Positions 7,048-15,338 of a stretch of DNA of 24,952 nucleotides are shown here, one piece after another. Position 1 is the stretch's first letter, and each line of letters begins with the position of its first letter. The notes below the pieces were generated by a model. That model saw nothing but the letters and a program-made list of their open reading frames with translations, ran no database searches and was not told the DNA's origin. The position numbers were made by a program, and so were the translations under genes. Source of the stretch: Candidatus Accumulibacter iunctus (GTDB taxonomy: Bacteria > Pseudomonadota > Gammaproteobacteria > Burkholderiales > Rhodocyclaceae); the NCBI GenBank assembly GCA_002345025.1, contig DDUX01000071.1, forward strand, positions 1 to 24,952, read 5' to 3'.

Positions 7048-8028
7048 TCAACTGGCTCCGGTTGGCGGCAGATGGATTCCCAGGGCCGGGGCATAGCCCT
7101 GGTGGACGGTTTCGGGCATGCTGTCCGACACACCGGTCAGCCCTTGGCCAATCCACGGGTCGCCAGACGAGGCGACCCGTTCGGCCGAGAACACGCTGCC
7201 GCAGCGCGCAAGCAGGACCGGGCGCTTGAAGGGGTTCCCGCTGTGCACGGCGATGTCGCCGTGGCGGCCGAAGCGGGTGAGCGGCTGGTAGTAGCTCCTC
7301 TCCGGAGCGAAACCGAGCCCCTGCGGCGCGACCGGTCCGAGCGTCAGCCAGGCGTTGGCCTGCTGGTTGTGCACAGCGGCAAGCGGCTCGTCGTCGGCGT
7401 CCGTCCGCAGGCTGAACTTGCCCATCCCGATGCTCGCATCGCGGCCGTATCCCGTTTGGCCGATCGCCGACAGCGCCGCACGAAATTCGGCCTGCTTCAG
7501 CCGTGCTTCGTCGAAGACGACGTACAGGTGGAATCGCATCCCCGGAGCGAACCACTGCTGTGCCTGCGTATAAGGCGCGAACGCTCCAGTTCCAGTCGTT
7601 CCGGTCTGCCGGTTGATCGTGTTGTGCGGCTGCGCCCGCTCGGTGTGCGCACTCGCCAGGCCACCGGTGATTGCCTGCACGGTCTCGGCGTCGCTGTGCG
7701 CCAGCTGCTGCCACTCGGCAAGCGGCCTGGCCAGGTCGGCGAGCGGCAGCCAGCGTTTCTTCTTGAGTTGCTTGACGTCGATTTCGGCCTGCGGTGGCTT
7801 GCTCCAATAGGACGAAGGCAGGGTCGGCAAAGGCAGGTAGCCGACAGGCAGGGCGTCAGAGACGACCACGAACGGTCGTCCGGCGGTGTAGCCGTCGAGC
7901 AGGCTGTCGAGCCGCTGCTTGCCGAGCTGGCGGCGCAGCGTCCAGCAGAGCTGCCCGAACAGCGTGTCACCGGCCAGCGGCGTGCCGAAGGCCGACTGCG
8001 GTTCGAGGATCAGGCGACAGGTTTTCAT
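7048..8028 (-). CDS. csm4: Csm4 subunit of the type III-A complex
   Basis: This 326-residue RAMP protein caps the 5' handle end of the crRNA and contacts Csm1. The N-terminus (CRLILEPQSAFGTPLAGDTLFGQLCW) is the typical Csm4 opening, in which the transcript-binding RAMP fold is followed by the GDTLFGxLCW motif. The middle has the TGYGRDASIGMGKF glycine-rich segment, and the C-terminus has GSVFSAE. The ATG at 8028 overlaps the csm3 stop codon by one base (TGATG), which implies translational coupling. The length is normal for the family. Confidence 0.94.
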   Translation of the reverse strand: MKTCRLILEPQSAFGTPLAGDTLFGQLCWTLRRQLGKQRLDSLLDGYTAGRPFVVVSDALPVGYLPLPTLPSSYWSKPPQAEIDVKQLKKKRWLPLADLARPLAEWQQLAHSDAETVQAITGGLASAHTERAQPHNTINRQTGTTGTGAFAPYTQAQQWFAPGMRFHLYVVFDEARLKQAEFRAALSAIGQTGYGRDASIGMGKFSLRTDADDEPLAAVHNQQANAWLTLGPVAPQGLGFAPERSYYQPLTRFGRHGDIAVHSGNPFKRPVLLARCGSVFSAERVASSGDPWIGQGLTGVSDSMPETVHQGYAPALGIHLPPTGAS

Positions 8029-8747
8029 CAGCGCGCGAACGGCCTGACCTGGTCGAAGCGCGACTGCGCGTCGTGCCCGTCGATCCGCAGCCCCGCGAAG
8101 CGCACCTTGCCGTAGCCGCGCGACCCCGAGCCGCCGAGGCTGTCGAACTCGATCAGCTTGAGTCCCTGAAGAACCATTTCGAGCAGATCTTCGCCGTCGC
8201 CGTCGAGTGTCCTGACCGACAGACGGAAGTCGAAGCTGGCCCCTGAAGGGACGCGTTCGGTGTTGCGCGGGTGCTCGGCGACCCCGGAGATCCGGTTGAT
8301 GCGGTTCTCGCTCTTGACCTCGACGAGTGACTGGTTGTTCTCGCGGACGCTTTGCTCCCATTGCGCACTGAGCGCGCAGTCCCAGAAGGCGAGACGCGAC
8401 GGACCGATCTCGGCGGCGAACTGCGGATCGTCCTTCGACTCCCCTCCGCCAGTGCCGAAGAGCTGGAGGATGCGCCGGATCTCGGCCTGTACGGCGCCGC
8501 GGGCACTGCCGTAGGCGCTCTTGTCGAGCGGCGCTTCCTTGACCGCGCCGCTGCGCCATTCGAGCAGGCTGCGCATCTTGCCCTTGAGACTCGAGCCCGG
8601 AATGTATGGCGACTGGGTGATCGGGTGCTTGATCACCGTATTGTCGACGCCGCCGATCTGCATTTCGGTATCGCCCCCGCCGATGCGCAGGCCGGTGAGC
8701 AGCTCGAGGCGGGCTTCGATCGTCGTGATGCCGGTAAGCTGGGGCAT
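8028..8747 (-). CDS. csm3: Csm3 backbone and target-RNA nuclease subunit
   Basis: Csm3 forms the crRNA-binding filament and cuts target RNA at 6-nt intervals. The 239-residue protein shows the GLRIGGGDTEMQIGGVDN opening. Asp35 in IGGVD aligns with the catalytic Asp33 of the characterised Streptococcus protein, so slicing should be intact. The PYIPGSSLKGKMR motif follows, and the C-terminal SLGGSGSRGYGKV is the glycine-rich RAMP loop. Length is normal. It sits 3 bases downstream of csm2 and is coupled to csm4 by a one-base overlap. Confidence 0.96.
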   Translation of the reverse strand: MPQLTGITTIEARLELLTGLRIGGGDTEMQIGGVDNTVIKHPITQSPYIPGSSLKGKMRSLLEWRSGAVKEAPLDKSAYGSARGAVQAEIRRILQLFGTGGGESKDDPQFAAEIGPSRLAFWDCALSAQWEQSVRENNQSLVEVKSENRINRISGVAEHPRNTERVPSGASFDFRLSVRTLDGDGEDLLEMVLQGLKLIEFDSLGGSGSRGYGKVRFAGLRIDGHDAQSRFDQVRPFAR

Positions 8748-8750
8748 GGC

Positions 8751-9281
8751 TCAGTTCTCCTTTCCTTTTTCTTCGGCCTTGTAGAAGCCCATGAACGCTT
8801 CCATGAACAGCTTGGCGTGCCGGAGCGTCAGCGGGTCGCCAATCTGGCGGACGACATGGGTGAACAGCTTTTCGAAGCAGTCGTCGACGTGCTTGCGACC
8901 GCGTGCGTAGGCGACCTTGGCGATCATCATTTTGATGTACGGCGCGACGTCCTGGTAGCGCGTCTGCCGCGCTTCCTGCTGGCACATCCCAGCGCTGCTC
9001 ACGACGTTGACCTTCTCGTGCCACATCACCAGTTCATCGTAGAACTTGCGTAACTGGGTAGACCTGTTGGTGTTGTTCCGATCGCCGGCCTCGGCGACGA
9101 CGCGCGCCTTGTTCTGCGCGATGTCGGCAAAGATCGTCTCCGTGAGACCGGCGCCGAACCTGATATCGGCGACCTCGATCGTCGGTCCGGCTGGCTGTGC
9201 TGGCTGAGCCTCCCGGGAACCCTGCTGAAATCCCCTTTCCGGCGGCCGGTGACCGCTGCTGTGCGAACGTCCGTTGGTCAT
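8751..9281 (-). CDS. csm2: Csm2 small subunit of the type III-A complex
   Basis: Csm2 is the small helical subunit lining the target-RNA channel. The C-terminal two-thirds of this 176-residue protein match it: LRKFYDELVMWHEKV, then PYIKMMIAKVAYARGRKHVDDCFEKLF and a helical end. The first 50 or so residues are low-complexity (Gly, Ser, Gln, Pro) and make it longer than the usual 130-140 residues. The ATG at 9281 is chosen because a strong ribosome-binding site (GAGGGAGGAAACG) lies directly before it, filling the gap to the csm1 stop. The open frame continues upstream inside csm1, but without a comparable site. Confidence 0.93.
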   Translation of the reverse strand: MTNGRSHSSGHRPPERGFQQGSREAQPAQPAGPTIEVADIRFGAGLTETIFADIAQNKARVVAEAGDRNNTNRSTQLRKFYDELVMWHEKVNVVSSAGMCQQEARQTRYQDVAPYIKMMIAKVAYARGRKHVDDCFEKLFTHVVRQIGDPLTLRHAKLFMEAFMGFYKAEEKGKEN

Positions 9282-9294
9282 CGTTTCCTCCCTC
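9282..9294 (-). promoter_or_regulatory. Ribosome-binding site of csm2
   Basis: The 13 bases between the csm1 stop (TAA at 9295-9297) and the csm2 ATG read GAGGGAGGAAACG on the minus strand. This is a strong Shine-Dalgarno sequence and decides the csm2 start. Confidence 0.8.
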
Positions 9295-11910
9295 TTAACG
9301 CTGTTTGTAGAAGTGGTTGAACACGGGTATGCGGTAGGCGCCGCCGAGTCCGGCGATACCGCGCTCGCCAAGCGCGCCGGCGAGACGCAACTGGGCGGTC
9401 TGGCGTTCGCCGGGCTTCAGCTTGTCGACGACGTAGCGTCGCGTGCGATAGGCAAAGCGGCTCCGCCAGATGCTCGATTCGGGATCGTTGCGGCGCCCGG
9501 CCAGCTCGATCAGGTGCAGCAGGCCGTACAGATAGCCCGTGCTCAGGTCGTAGTCGGCGGCCAGTTGCTCGAGCTCGTCCTCGGCGGCGCGCACCGTCGG
9601 CCAGTCGGGCCAGCGGACGTGCTGGCCGAAAATGGTGAGCGCGTTCTTGCCCTGGCTCTTCGCCGAGTCGAGCGCGTGTTCTGCCTGCCTGGCCAGCGTC
9701 TCAATCGGCAGACCAGGTTTGCTCATCACCATGCCCGCCGAAAAATGGATGCCGGGATTTTCGGCGACGTAGGTGCGAAAACGGGCGGCCATGTCGGCGA
9801 CGAGCCGCTGCGTGCTGAGCCACGGCCCGACCAGGAAGAAGTCGTCGCCGCCGGCAAAGACCGTGTAGGTATCGGGATAGCGTTCAGCACAGTACGCTGG
9901 CAGCCAGACAGCGAAGAAAGCGTTCATCTGGCGTGACAGGGCAGCCATCCGCGCGAAGCTCGGTCTGGCGAGACCCTTGCGGAAGATCAGCCCGAGGTTG
10001 TCGACGTCTCCCTTGAGCGTCATCAGCGCGCTCTGCCCGACCCAGCCGCTGCGATCGGTGCGCGGGCGCCGGTCCTCGCAGGCGATGTGGTTGAAGGTTT
10101 TGCCGGCGCCGCGCTCGACCGGTGACTCGTCGTCGGTCTCGCTGCTGCTGCCGTATTTGTCCGCGGTCCACTCGCTGACCTCGCCGAAGCGCGGCACATA
10201 GGCGTTGACGTAGCGCCGCGCGTAGCCATGCCACAAGGTCTGCTGCAGATTCTCGGGCAGGCTGAAGTCCCAGCAGCGCCGCAGTCCACCCGATTGGGCG
10301 AGCGGCGCGAAGCGACCGCTGATGTCCTCGTCGCCGGTGAAGGCGACGCGGTAGCCGAAGATCTCGGTCTCCAGAGCGACAATCCCGTCCGAACGCAAGG
10401 CGCCGCTGTCGGCGTCGACGATCAACAGGCGAGCTTGGCGGGCGATCTGGGTGCCGAGAGCGATCTGGTCACGCGAGAGCTTCGCCGAACCTTTTTCGTC
10501 GGCTGGCAGGTGATCGTTGTACGGGCACGGGCCGTGTCGGTAGCTGACGTCGAAGACCCCTGGTGCGTCTTCGACGAGCGCGAAGCGGCGCAGTTTGGCG
10601 GCTTCGAGATCGCTGAACAGACCCTCTATGAGTGCCTGGAATCGGCCCTGAAGCAAGTCGTTGCAGCTCGCCGGCCTGCCAACGAGGCCGAGCCCGGCAA
10701 GGCCGAAACTGTGTTCGAGAAACCAGCCATTGAGCTGGCGACCGACCGCCTGGACTCGCTCGCGCACCTCGTCGGTATTCGGCGCGACGATCAGGAACTT
10801 GCCGGCTGCGTTGATGATCTGCGAAGTCGCCGGCAGCGAGCAGGCCGCGAGCACGCGCAGGGCCGCGAGTTCGGTGAACAGCGACACCTGGAACGAGCGG
10901 CCGCGCAGCAGTCGTGCGGCATGCCGGTTGGTCTGCGCGCCGCCCGAAAAGATGAACTGCTGTATGCCGAAGAAGTCGCCCTGGATCAGCAGCATTTTCT
11001 GCGTGTTCCAGTCTGCGCGGCTGCTCAGCGCCTGGATGGCCGATTCGCCGCTTTCATCGTGCGCGTCGTGCCAGCGCCAGAGCGCTGTAGCCAGCGCCGC
11101 CGTCGCCTTGCTGTGGTCGTATAACGAGACGTCCGGCATCACGCCAAAGGCGGTCGCCGCAGGAATCGCGTGCGTGAAGGTCTGCCAGGCTGTGTCGAAG
11201 TGGTCGAGCCACAGCGGCCACTGGCTGCGATGCCCGCGCGGGATACATTCGATGGCGCCGAGGAAAGCGCGCCAGAGTTCGCGGTACTCGGCCTGCGCGG
11301 GACCGTCCTTCTCCGGTTCGTAGCCGTTCCGGGGAACGGGGAACAGGGACTCGGGCGACAGCGCGCGCAGCGGATAGCGCCATTGCAGGTCGCCCACCGC
11401 GAAACGCTTTCCCGTAGCGCCATCGAGCCCGACTTGCTCGAACAGCGTCAGCTGGCGCGCCTGATAGTGGTTGCGCCCCGAGTCGGTCCGGTCTTCGCCC
11501 TGGTTGTACGCCTCGAACTCGTGCCGCTCGAAACCGGACGCGACGCGGTCAGCGGTGGCGATGATCCACTGCAGGAAACTCCGTGGTCGGTGGTGCATGG
11601 CCGCGGCGTTGACCAGCGAGTCGGTGATCTCGGCGCCGCGCGTGCGGCTGGCAAACGGTGTCAAGTCGCCAGTCGTCAGGTCGGGCGCACTGTCCTCGAC
11701 TGCTTCGAACATCAGCGCCGTCCACGCCGCGTGCCGATGGCTGTGATACCGCTGGTCGCGGAACGGGCAGTAGTTGGTGACGTGTGCGTCCAGGCGCTCG
11801 CGGTCGATCCCGGTCAGCGCCGCCCGCTCGGCGAACTTGCCCAGGTCGTGCAGCAGGGCGGCGAAGGCGACGCGACACCCGCGTGCAAGCAGGTCAGTCT
11901 CGGTGTTCAT
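9295..11910 (-). CDS. csm1: Csm1/Cas10, HD nuclease and cyclic-oligoadenylate synthase
   Basis: This is the large subunit of the interference complex, 871 residues. The HD nuclease motif HDLGKF starts at residue 21 and is followed by the conserved MHHRPRSFLQWIIATADR segment. The two Palm domains end in GGDD at residues 687-690 (YTVFAGGDDFFLVGP), the active site that makes cyclic oligoadenylate when target RNA is bound. Both activities therefore look intact, consistent with the CARF effectors in the same locus. The ATG at 11910 is chosen because the HD segment begins about 20 residues later, as in the family; the more upstream in-frame ATG at 12048 adds unrelated sequence. The gene begins the tightly spaced part of the operon, after a 240-base gap. 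Confidence 0.96.
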   Translation of the reverse strand: MNTETDLLARGCRVAFAALLHDLGKFAERAALTGIDRERLDAHVTNYCPFRDQRYHSHRHAAWTALMFEAVEDSAPDLTTGDLTPFASRTRGAEITDSLVNAAAMHHRPRSFLQWIIATADRVASGFERHEFEAYNQGEDRTDSGRNHYQARQLTLFEQVGLDGATGKRFAVGDLQWRYPLRALSPESLFPVPRNGYEPEKDGPAQAEYRELWRAFLGAIECIPRGHRSQWPLWLDHFDTAWQTFTHAIPAATAFGVMPDVSLYDHSKATAALATALWRWHDAHDESGESAIQALSSRADWNTQKMLLIQGDFFGIQQFIFSGGAQTNRHAARLLRGRSFQVSLFTELAALRVLAACSLPATSQIINAAGKFLIVAPNTDEVRERVQAVGRQLNGWFLEHSFGLAGLGLVGRPASCNDLLQGRFQALIEGLFSDLEAAKLRRFALVEDAPGVFDVSYRHGPCPYNDHLPADEKGSAKLSRDQIALGTQIARQARLLIVDADSGALRSDGIVALETEIFGYRVAFTGDEDISGRFAPLAQSGGLRRCWDFSLPENLQQTLWHGYARRYVNAYVPRFGEVSEWTADKYGSSSETDDESPVERGAGKTFNHIACEDRRPRTDRSGWVGQSALMTLKGDVDNLGLIFRKGLARPSFARMAALSRQMNAFFAVWLPAYCAERYPDTYTVFAGGDDFFLVGPWLSTQRLVADMAARFRTYVAENPGIHFSAGMVMSKPGLPIETLARQAEHALDSAKSQGKNALTIFGQHVRWPDWPTVRAAEDELEQLAADYDLSTGYLYGLLHLIELAGRRNDPESSIWRSRFAYRTRRYVVDKLKPGERQTAQLRLAGALGERGIAGLGGAYRIPVFNHFYKQR

Positions 11911-12150
11911 GGCTTTGTTTCCATTCGGTTGGCCCGTATCCTCGATTGCCGGATGGTATGGACTCGGTGCGGCGGATCCTGGGCCGGGAAAAGCGGCACC
12001 AGCGACGTAGAGAATACAGGATTGGCGAGCATTGTCGCTGCACGGCAAGCTTGCGATGGTCCATCGCTGCGGGCGACGCGGTGGACGGACCCAGCGAGTG
12101 CGACGCGGGCGGAGTGCACGACGACTGGCATGACCGGCGATCCCTTTTCT
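11911..12150 (-). promoter_or_regulatory. 240-base gap upstream of csm1, probable internal promoter region
   Basis: This is the only sizeable non-coding gap inside the cas locus. It separates the two CARF genes from csm1 and the rest of the operon. It contains the 14-base site ACGGCAAGCTTGCG that also lies upstream of the NE0113 gene. A TATTCT hexamer occurs on the minus strand downstream of that site, with no convincing -35 box at the right distance, so the promoter is inferred only. Confidence 0.5.
12042..12055. promoter_or_regulatory. Palindromic site shared with the NE0113 promoter
   Basis: ACGGCAAGCTTGCG occurs here, at 14619-14632, and as the fully symmetrical ACGGCAAGCTTGCCGT at 17398-17413. 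The core GCAAGCTTGC is a perfect palindrome, as expected of a dimeric regulator's operator. A regulatory role is inferred from position only. Confidence 0.5.
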
Positions 12151-13320
12151 CTACTGCCCGAAGAGTTCCCGGCGCAGGGATTTCAGCTTCGCTTGCAGGC
12201 GTGCCTCTTCGTCGAGTGTCCGCACGTCCTCCGACGCGCGCGGCCGTACTCCGTGGGCCAGCGCGTTGCGCAGGTATTCGAGCTGTCTGACGGCAGGGAT
12301 CTGCGCGCGCGCCGCAGCGTACGCTTCGCTTCGCTGGTCGAAGTCGTTCGGGTTTCCGCGCCGCTCGTTGCAGGCGCGTGTGACGAAGGCTTCGTACAGG
12401 AAGGTCGCCGAGCGCAGGTAGTCGCGACGTTGCAGATACGCGTCGGCGAGCGACAGTTCCCAGTCGTCGCGGGTTCGGCCGCGAAACCAGCCGATCCGCT
12501 TCTTCAGGGTCTCGACGAACAGGCTGCCGAGCAGGCCCCGATGCGCTTCGACGGACGGAAAGACGCTGGTCAGCGTCTCGCGCGCCCTGACGGGATTGCT
12601 CGTCCGCTCGAAGTAGCCGGCGCGCGCGAGCAGTTCGCCGCGGCTACGCTCCATTCCGTCTTCCGTGAGCAGCCGCGCGAACGGTGCGTAGTCCCCATCC
12701 TTGTCGTAGGTCGCCAGCGCATCGACCCAGTCGAGCATTCGGAGCATGCCGCCGAGGCGAAGTACGGGCGTTTCGCCGGCCGGTGGCGTCATCTCCAGCG
12801 CGCCGTAGTAGAGTTCCTCGACGGTCACCGCCGCGACGCGCGCGAGGTAGCGCGCGGCGACGAGGGCGAGCATCGGCAGGTGACGGAAGGCGTGCGTCAC
12901 GTCGATGCACAGGCTCTCGCCGGGCTCGACGACTGCGGCGAGGCGGTGGAGGATCGCGGCCTGTTCGGCTTCGTCGCGCGCGTACGGGATCAGCAGACAG
13001 CTTACGGGGATCCCGAGGCGGTCGGCGAGCCGCTGCCGGGGAAGATCGAGGAGGGCCTCGCTGACGGATCCGGCGTCGATGGCCGCCATCAGTTCGAGCT
13101 GCGCGTCGTCGCCAAGTCCCTCGCCCTCGAAGAACACGTCCCACATGCTACCGGCGGTGCCGAGCAGAACCAGCCGATCGGGTTCGATGTACTCGGTCAA
13201 CGCGAGACCGAAGAACGGGACGCTGCGCGAGAATCCCTCGTCGAAGCGGTAGGTAGCGGTCCGGTAGCCCGTCTTCGGGTCGGCGCGCCCCTTGCCGAGA
13301 AAGCTGATCAGTGTGCTCAT
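12151..13320 (-). CDS. CARF-HEPN ribonuclease, Csx1-type (TIGR02221 family)
   Basis: This 389-residue protein is a predicted cyclic-oligoadenylate-activated ribonuclease. The N-terminal CARF domain has GTAGSMWD at 54-61 and IDVTHAFRHLPM at 139-150, both typical of the TIGR02221 (Csx2/Csx1) family. The C-terminal HEPN domain contains the R-x4-H active-site motif as R351 and H356 (LRNALAHG). Such proteins cut RNA non-specifically once activated and so extend type III immunity to abortive or dormant responses. The ATG at 13320 starts the MSTLISFLGKG strand; the frame extends further upstream but overlaps the neighbouring gene. It lies 25 bases after the NE0113-family gene and before the 240-base gap. 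Confidence 0.92.
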   Translation of the reverse strand: MSTLISFLGKGRADPKTGYRTATYRFDEGFSRSVPFFGLALTEYIEPDRLVLLGTAGSMWDVFFEGEGLGDDAQLELMAAIDAGSVSEALLDLPRQRLADRLGIPVSCLLIPYARDEAEQAAILHRLAAVVEPGESLCIDVTHAFRHLPMLALVAARYLARVAAVTVEELYYGALEMTPPAGETPVLRLGGMLRMLDWVDALATYDKDGDYAPFARLLTEDGMERSRGELLARAGYFERTSNPVRARETLTSVFPSVEAHRGLLGSLFVETLKKRIGWFRGRTRDDWELSLADAYLQRRDYLRSATFLYEAFVTRACNERRGNPNDFDQRSEAYAAARAQIPAVRQLEYLRNALAHGVRPRASEDVRTLDEEARLQAKLKSLRRELFGQ

Positions 13321-13345
13321 TTCGTTCTGTGCCTCGGTTGGGTGG

Positions 13346-14557
13346 TCATGAGGAGTGAGCCGTGTCGGGCGCTGCTTCCCATGCTGAATGTGCAGTGCTG
13401 GTGACCGACTGGCCTGCCCGCGCGTTGATCGGCCCATACCAGATCGCTCCCGGCCGCAGGTCGAGCCGATAGCGGCGCGGCCGGGTGCCCCCGTCGCTGA
13501 TCAGATACGGTGCGGCGGCGGGGCCGAGTTCGCGCTGCAGGATCTTCCTCAGCTTCGAGAGATGGGTCGAGAAATAGCTGCCGTCCATGCCTCTCTTCAG
13601 TGCGCGCTCGGTGTCGTCGCGTTCGCCGAGAAGACCGTCGATCCAGCGCAGTTCGACGAGGTAGCGCTGTTTCCATTCGACGTCGGGCAGCTCCTTCGGC
13701 GGTGCGGGCAGTGGCGATTCGCCGCGCAGCGCGCGCCGGGCGAAGACGCTGAGCAGGGCGAGTTCGGCCGGCGGCAGTGCGAAGACCTTGCCGGCGGCGC
13801 GTACGCGCCGGGCGGCGAGGTCGAGCTGCAGTTCGGGCGGCGCCAGCGCCAGGCGCGCGGCCTCGACCGTTTGGTTGTAGCTGGCATGGCCGGTCAACAG
13901 TGCTTCCGGCAGGCCGTGGCGCAGGCTTACGAATGGCAGTTCGGCCAGGGTGACCAGCGCGTTCGCGGTGTCGACGAGACGGCCGCCGGGCAGCTCGAGG
14001 ACGCGGCTGAAGGGCGTTGGATAGTAGAAGCCACCGCTTGCTTCGAAGGGTTCGGAAATCAGGACGTGCGACAGCCGGTCCTGCGGTCGGCCGTAGAGTG
14101 ACAGCGCGTAGCCGAGGAAGAAACCCATCGTCTTCCGTCCGCCGGCGATCGATACGTGCAGCGCGCAGTCCGGGTCGGCGGTGAAGTCGCGAACGAGTTC
14201 GGTGATGCCGTCGGCAGCGTGGCGATTGTCGTCGGGCGAGCGGATGTCGTCGAGAGCATCGCCATTGCCGTCGCGCAGGACATGGATGGTGTCGGCGCCG
14301 AAGCGGATCGGCGGCAGTTCGTAGTCGTGGCAGAGCTGATGGAACCAGCCGGGTTCGTCCGACAGCAGCGCCAGGCGCGCTTTCTCCGCGCCGCCGCGGG
14401 TGGTGATCAGATGGATCTCGGTCGGGACGAAAGGTGTTCCTTCGGCGGCGATCGCCAGCGCGTACAGGGTCTCGGTGACGATCTGCGGCGACAGGCCGGT
14501 GACGGCGACGAGGATGCGGCGGGGGTAATCGCCTGGGGGTTCGCTGACGTTGGTCAT
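13346..14557 (-). CDS. NE0113-family CARF protein with winged-helix tail
   Basis: This 403-residue protein matches the NE0113 family (TIGR02584; called Csm6 or ring nuclease Csm6 in some annotations). The CARF domain has VAVTGLSPQIVTETLYAL at 18-34 and SIAGGRKTMGF at 136-146. There is no HEPN R-x4-6-H motif. Instead, residues 328-367 (YFSTHLSKLRKIL and then RRYRLDL) resemble the recognition helix and wing of an OmpR-type winged helix. It could cleave cyclic oligoadenylate, act as a ligand-responsive DNA-binding regulator, or both; the sequence alone does not decide. It is the first gene of the locus, so its promoter lies in the 14558-14634 region. The first codons (MTNVSEPP) are duplicated at 17337. 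Confidence 0.88.
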   Translation of the reverse strand: MTNVSEPPGDYPRRILVAVTGLSPQIVTETLYALAIAAEGTPFVPTEIHLITTRGGAEKARLALLSDEPGWFHQLCHDYELPPIRFGADTIHVLRDGNGDALDDIRSPDDNRHAADGITELVRDFTADPDCALHVSIAGGRKTMGFFLGYALSLYGRPQDRLSHVLISEPFEASGGFYYPTPFSRVLELPGGRLVDTANALVTLAELPFVSLRHGLPEALLTGHASYNQTVEAARLALAPPELQLDLAARRVRAAGKVFALPPAELALLSVFARRALRGESPLPAPPKELPDVEWKQRYLVELRWIDGLLGERDDTERALKRGMDGSYFSTHLSKLRKILQRELGPAAAPYLISDGGTRPRRYRLDLRPGAIWYGPINARAGQSVTSTAHSAWEAAPDTAHSS

Positions 14558-14634
14558 TTTTTTTGGTTCCGCGTTGGCATGCCGCGAATTGTCGTCATTG
14601 TTGCCGACCCGACGAGCAACGGCAAGCTTGCGGT
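14538..14634 (-). repeat. Direct repeat copy A: NE0113 promoter and first codons
   Basis: This segment is repeated at 17318-17413 in the same orientation. By eye there are three mismatches before 14600, a 38-base identical core, one small diverged stretch with an indel, and an identical ACGGCAAGCTTGC end. It includes the ATG at 14557. On the minus strand a possible promoter is TTGCCG, 17 bases, AACAAT; the first hexamer overlaps the palindrome at 14619-14634. Confidence 0.85.
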
Positions 14635-14697
14635 GCTCGCCGGGAGGGTCAGCGGTGGTACTGACGAGCGCCGTCCCTGTTGTGCCGACGATCAGGA

Positions 14698-14873
14698 TTG
14701 AGGTCGATCAGCACATAACAGCGAAGCGTCAGGTGGCAGAAGAGCCGGTCGATGTAAGAATCGTCCCCGTCCAGGTCCAGGTGGTATTGGCGCCCGACGA
14801 AGGCAAAGCCCTGTCCCAGCTCGATCAGGAACTTCTCCAGATGGGCCACCAGCCCCGTTTCCAGTTCCCGTTC
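14698..14873 (-). pseudogene. DUF1016/YhcG nuclease fragment
   Basis: The frame reads ERELETGLVAHLEKFLIELG, followed by GFAFVGRQYHLDL and LRCYVLIDL. That is the core of the PD-(D/E)xK domain of DUF1016 (YhcG) family nucleases. About 58 residues remain of a protein usually longer than 300. The C-terminal part after IDL and the whole N-terminal domain are missing, and the frame ends at 14649 in unrelated sequence. It abuts a MAPEG fragment in another frame. It is a non-functional remnant. Confidence 0.78.
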
Positions 14874-15079
14874 ATGGAATTCATCGGCAGCAGAATCAGG
14901 CCGAGCGGCACGTACTCGGCGAAGTTCGCATGCACGCGCATGGCACGCAGCATCGCCGGGTTACCGCCGTCGCCGACGGTGATGCGGAGTTCGCGCCGCA
15001 GGCGCAGGGTGCGGATGCTGAGGGCGACGAAGAAGAGTGCCAGCAGCGCGGCGTAAGCCGGAACGATATGGGTGTTCAG
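14874..15079 (-). pseudogene. MAPEG-family membrane protein fragment
   Basis: The frame NTHIVPAYAALLALFFVALS, then RLRRELRITVGDGGNPA and RVHANFAEYVPLGLILL, matches the N-terminal half of MAPEG proteins, integral membrane proteins of about 130 residues. The second half is replaced by the DUF1016 fragment at about 14880. The expected start codon reads CTG (15077-15079), with a GGGGAG ribosome-binding site seven bases ahead, so the start has probably mutated from ATG. The gene is broken at both ends. Confidence 0.75.
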
Positions 15080-15327
15080 TGTCGTCTCCCCGCCGAGCGC
15101 GTGGCATCCACCGAGAGCGGCTGCGACGTCGGGCCATAGAAGATGAGTGGCGACGTTCTCGGCGAGCAGCTTGCGCGGGCGCGCAGCATGCCACGACAAG
15201 CCGGGTGCAGATTGTCGACGCCACCATGAACACGCTGTTCGATCAGGAAGGCACGCTGGATCGGATCCAATCAGCGGCGGTGGCAGGCATCCCTGCGAGG
15301 TATTACAATGATTCAGGCCGTAATACG

Positions 15328-15334
15328 AAGGAGG
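15328..15334 (+). promoter_or_regulatory. Ribosome-binding site of the antitoxin gene
   Basis: AAGGAGG stands four bases before the ATG at 15339 and fixes that start. The overlapping frame beginning at 15308 lacks such a site. A possible -10 (TACAAT) lies at about 15303-15308, without a clear -35. Confidence 0.7.
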
Positions 15335-15338
15335 CATC

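Noticed and set aside
5228..7096. 622-residue + strand open frame opposite csm5
   Set aside because: Antisense shadow of csm5; composition typical of reverse-frame translation.
12151..13320. Calling this gene Csm6
   Set aside because: It has the CARF-HEPN layout, but its CARF motifs fit the TIGR02221/Csx1-type family better; the neighbour already carries the Csm6 label in some annotations.
11170..13404. 744-residue + strand open frame across the csm1-csx1 gap
   Set aside because: It spans two well-supported minus-strand genes and the gap between them and has no motif.
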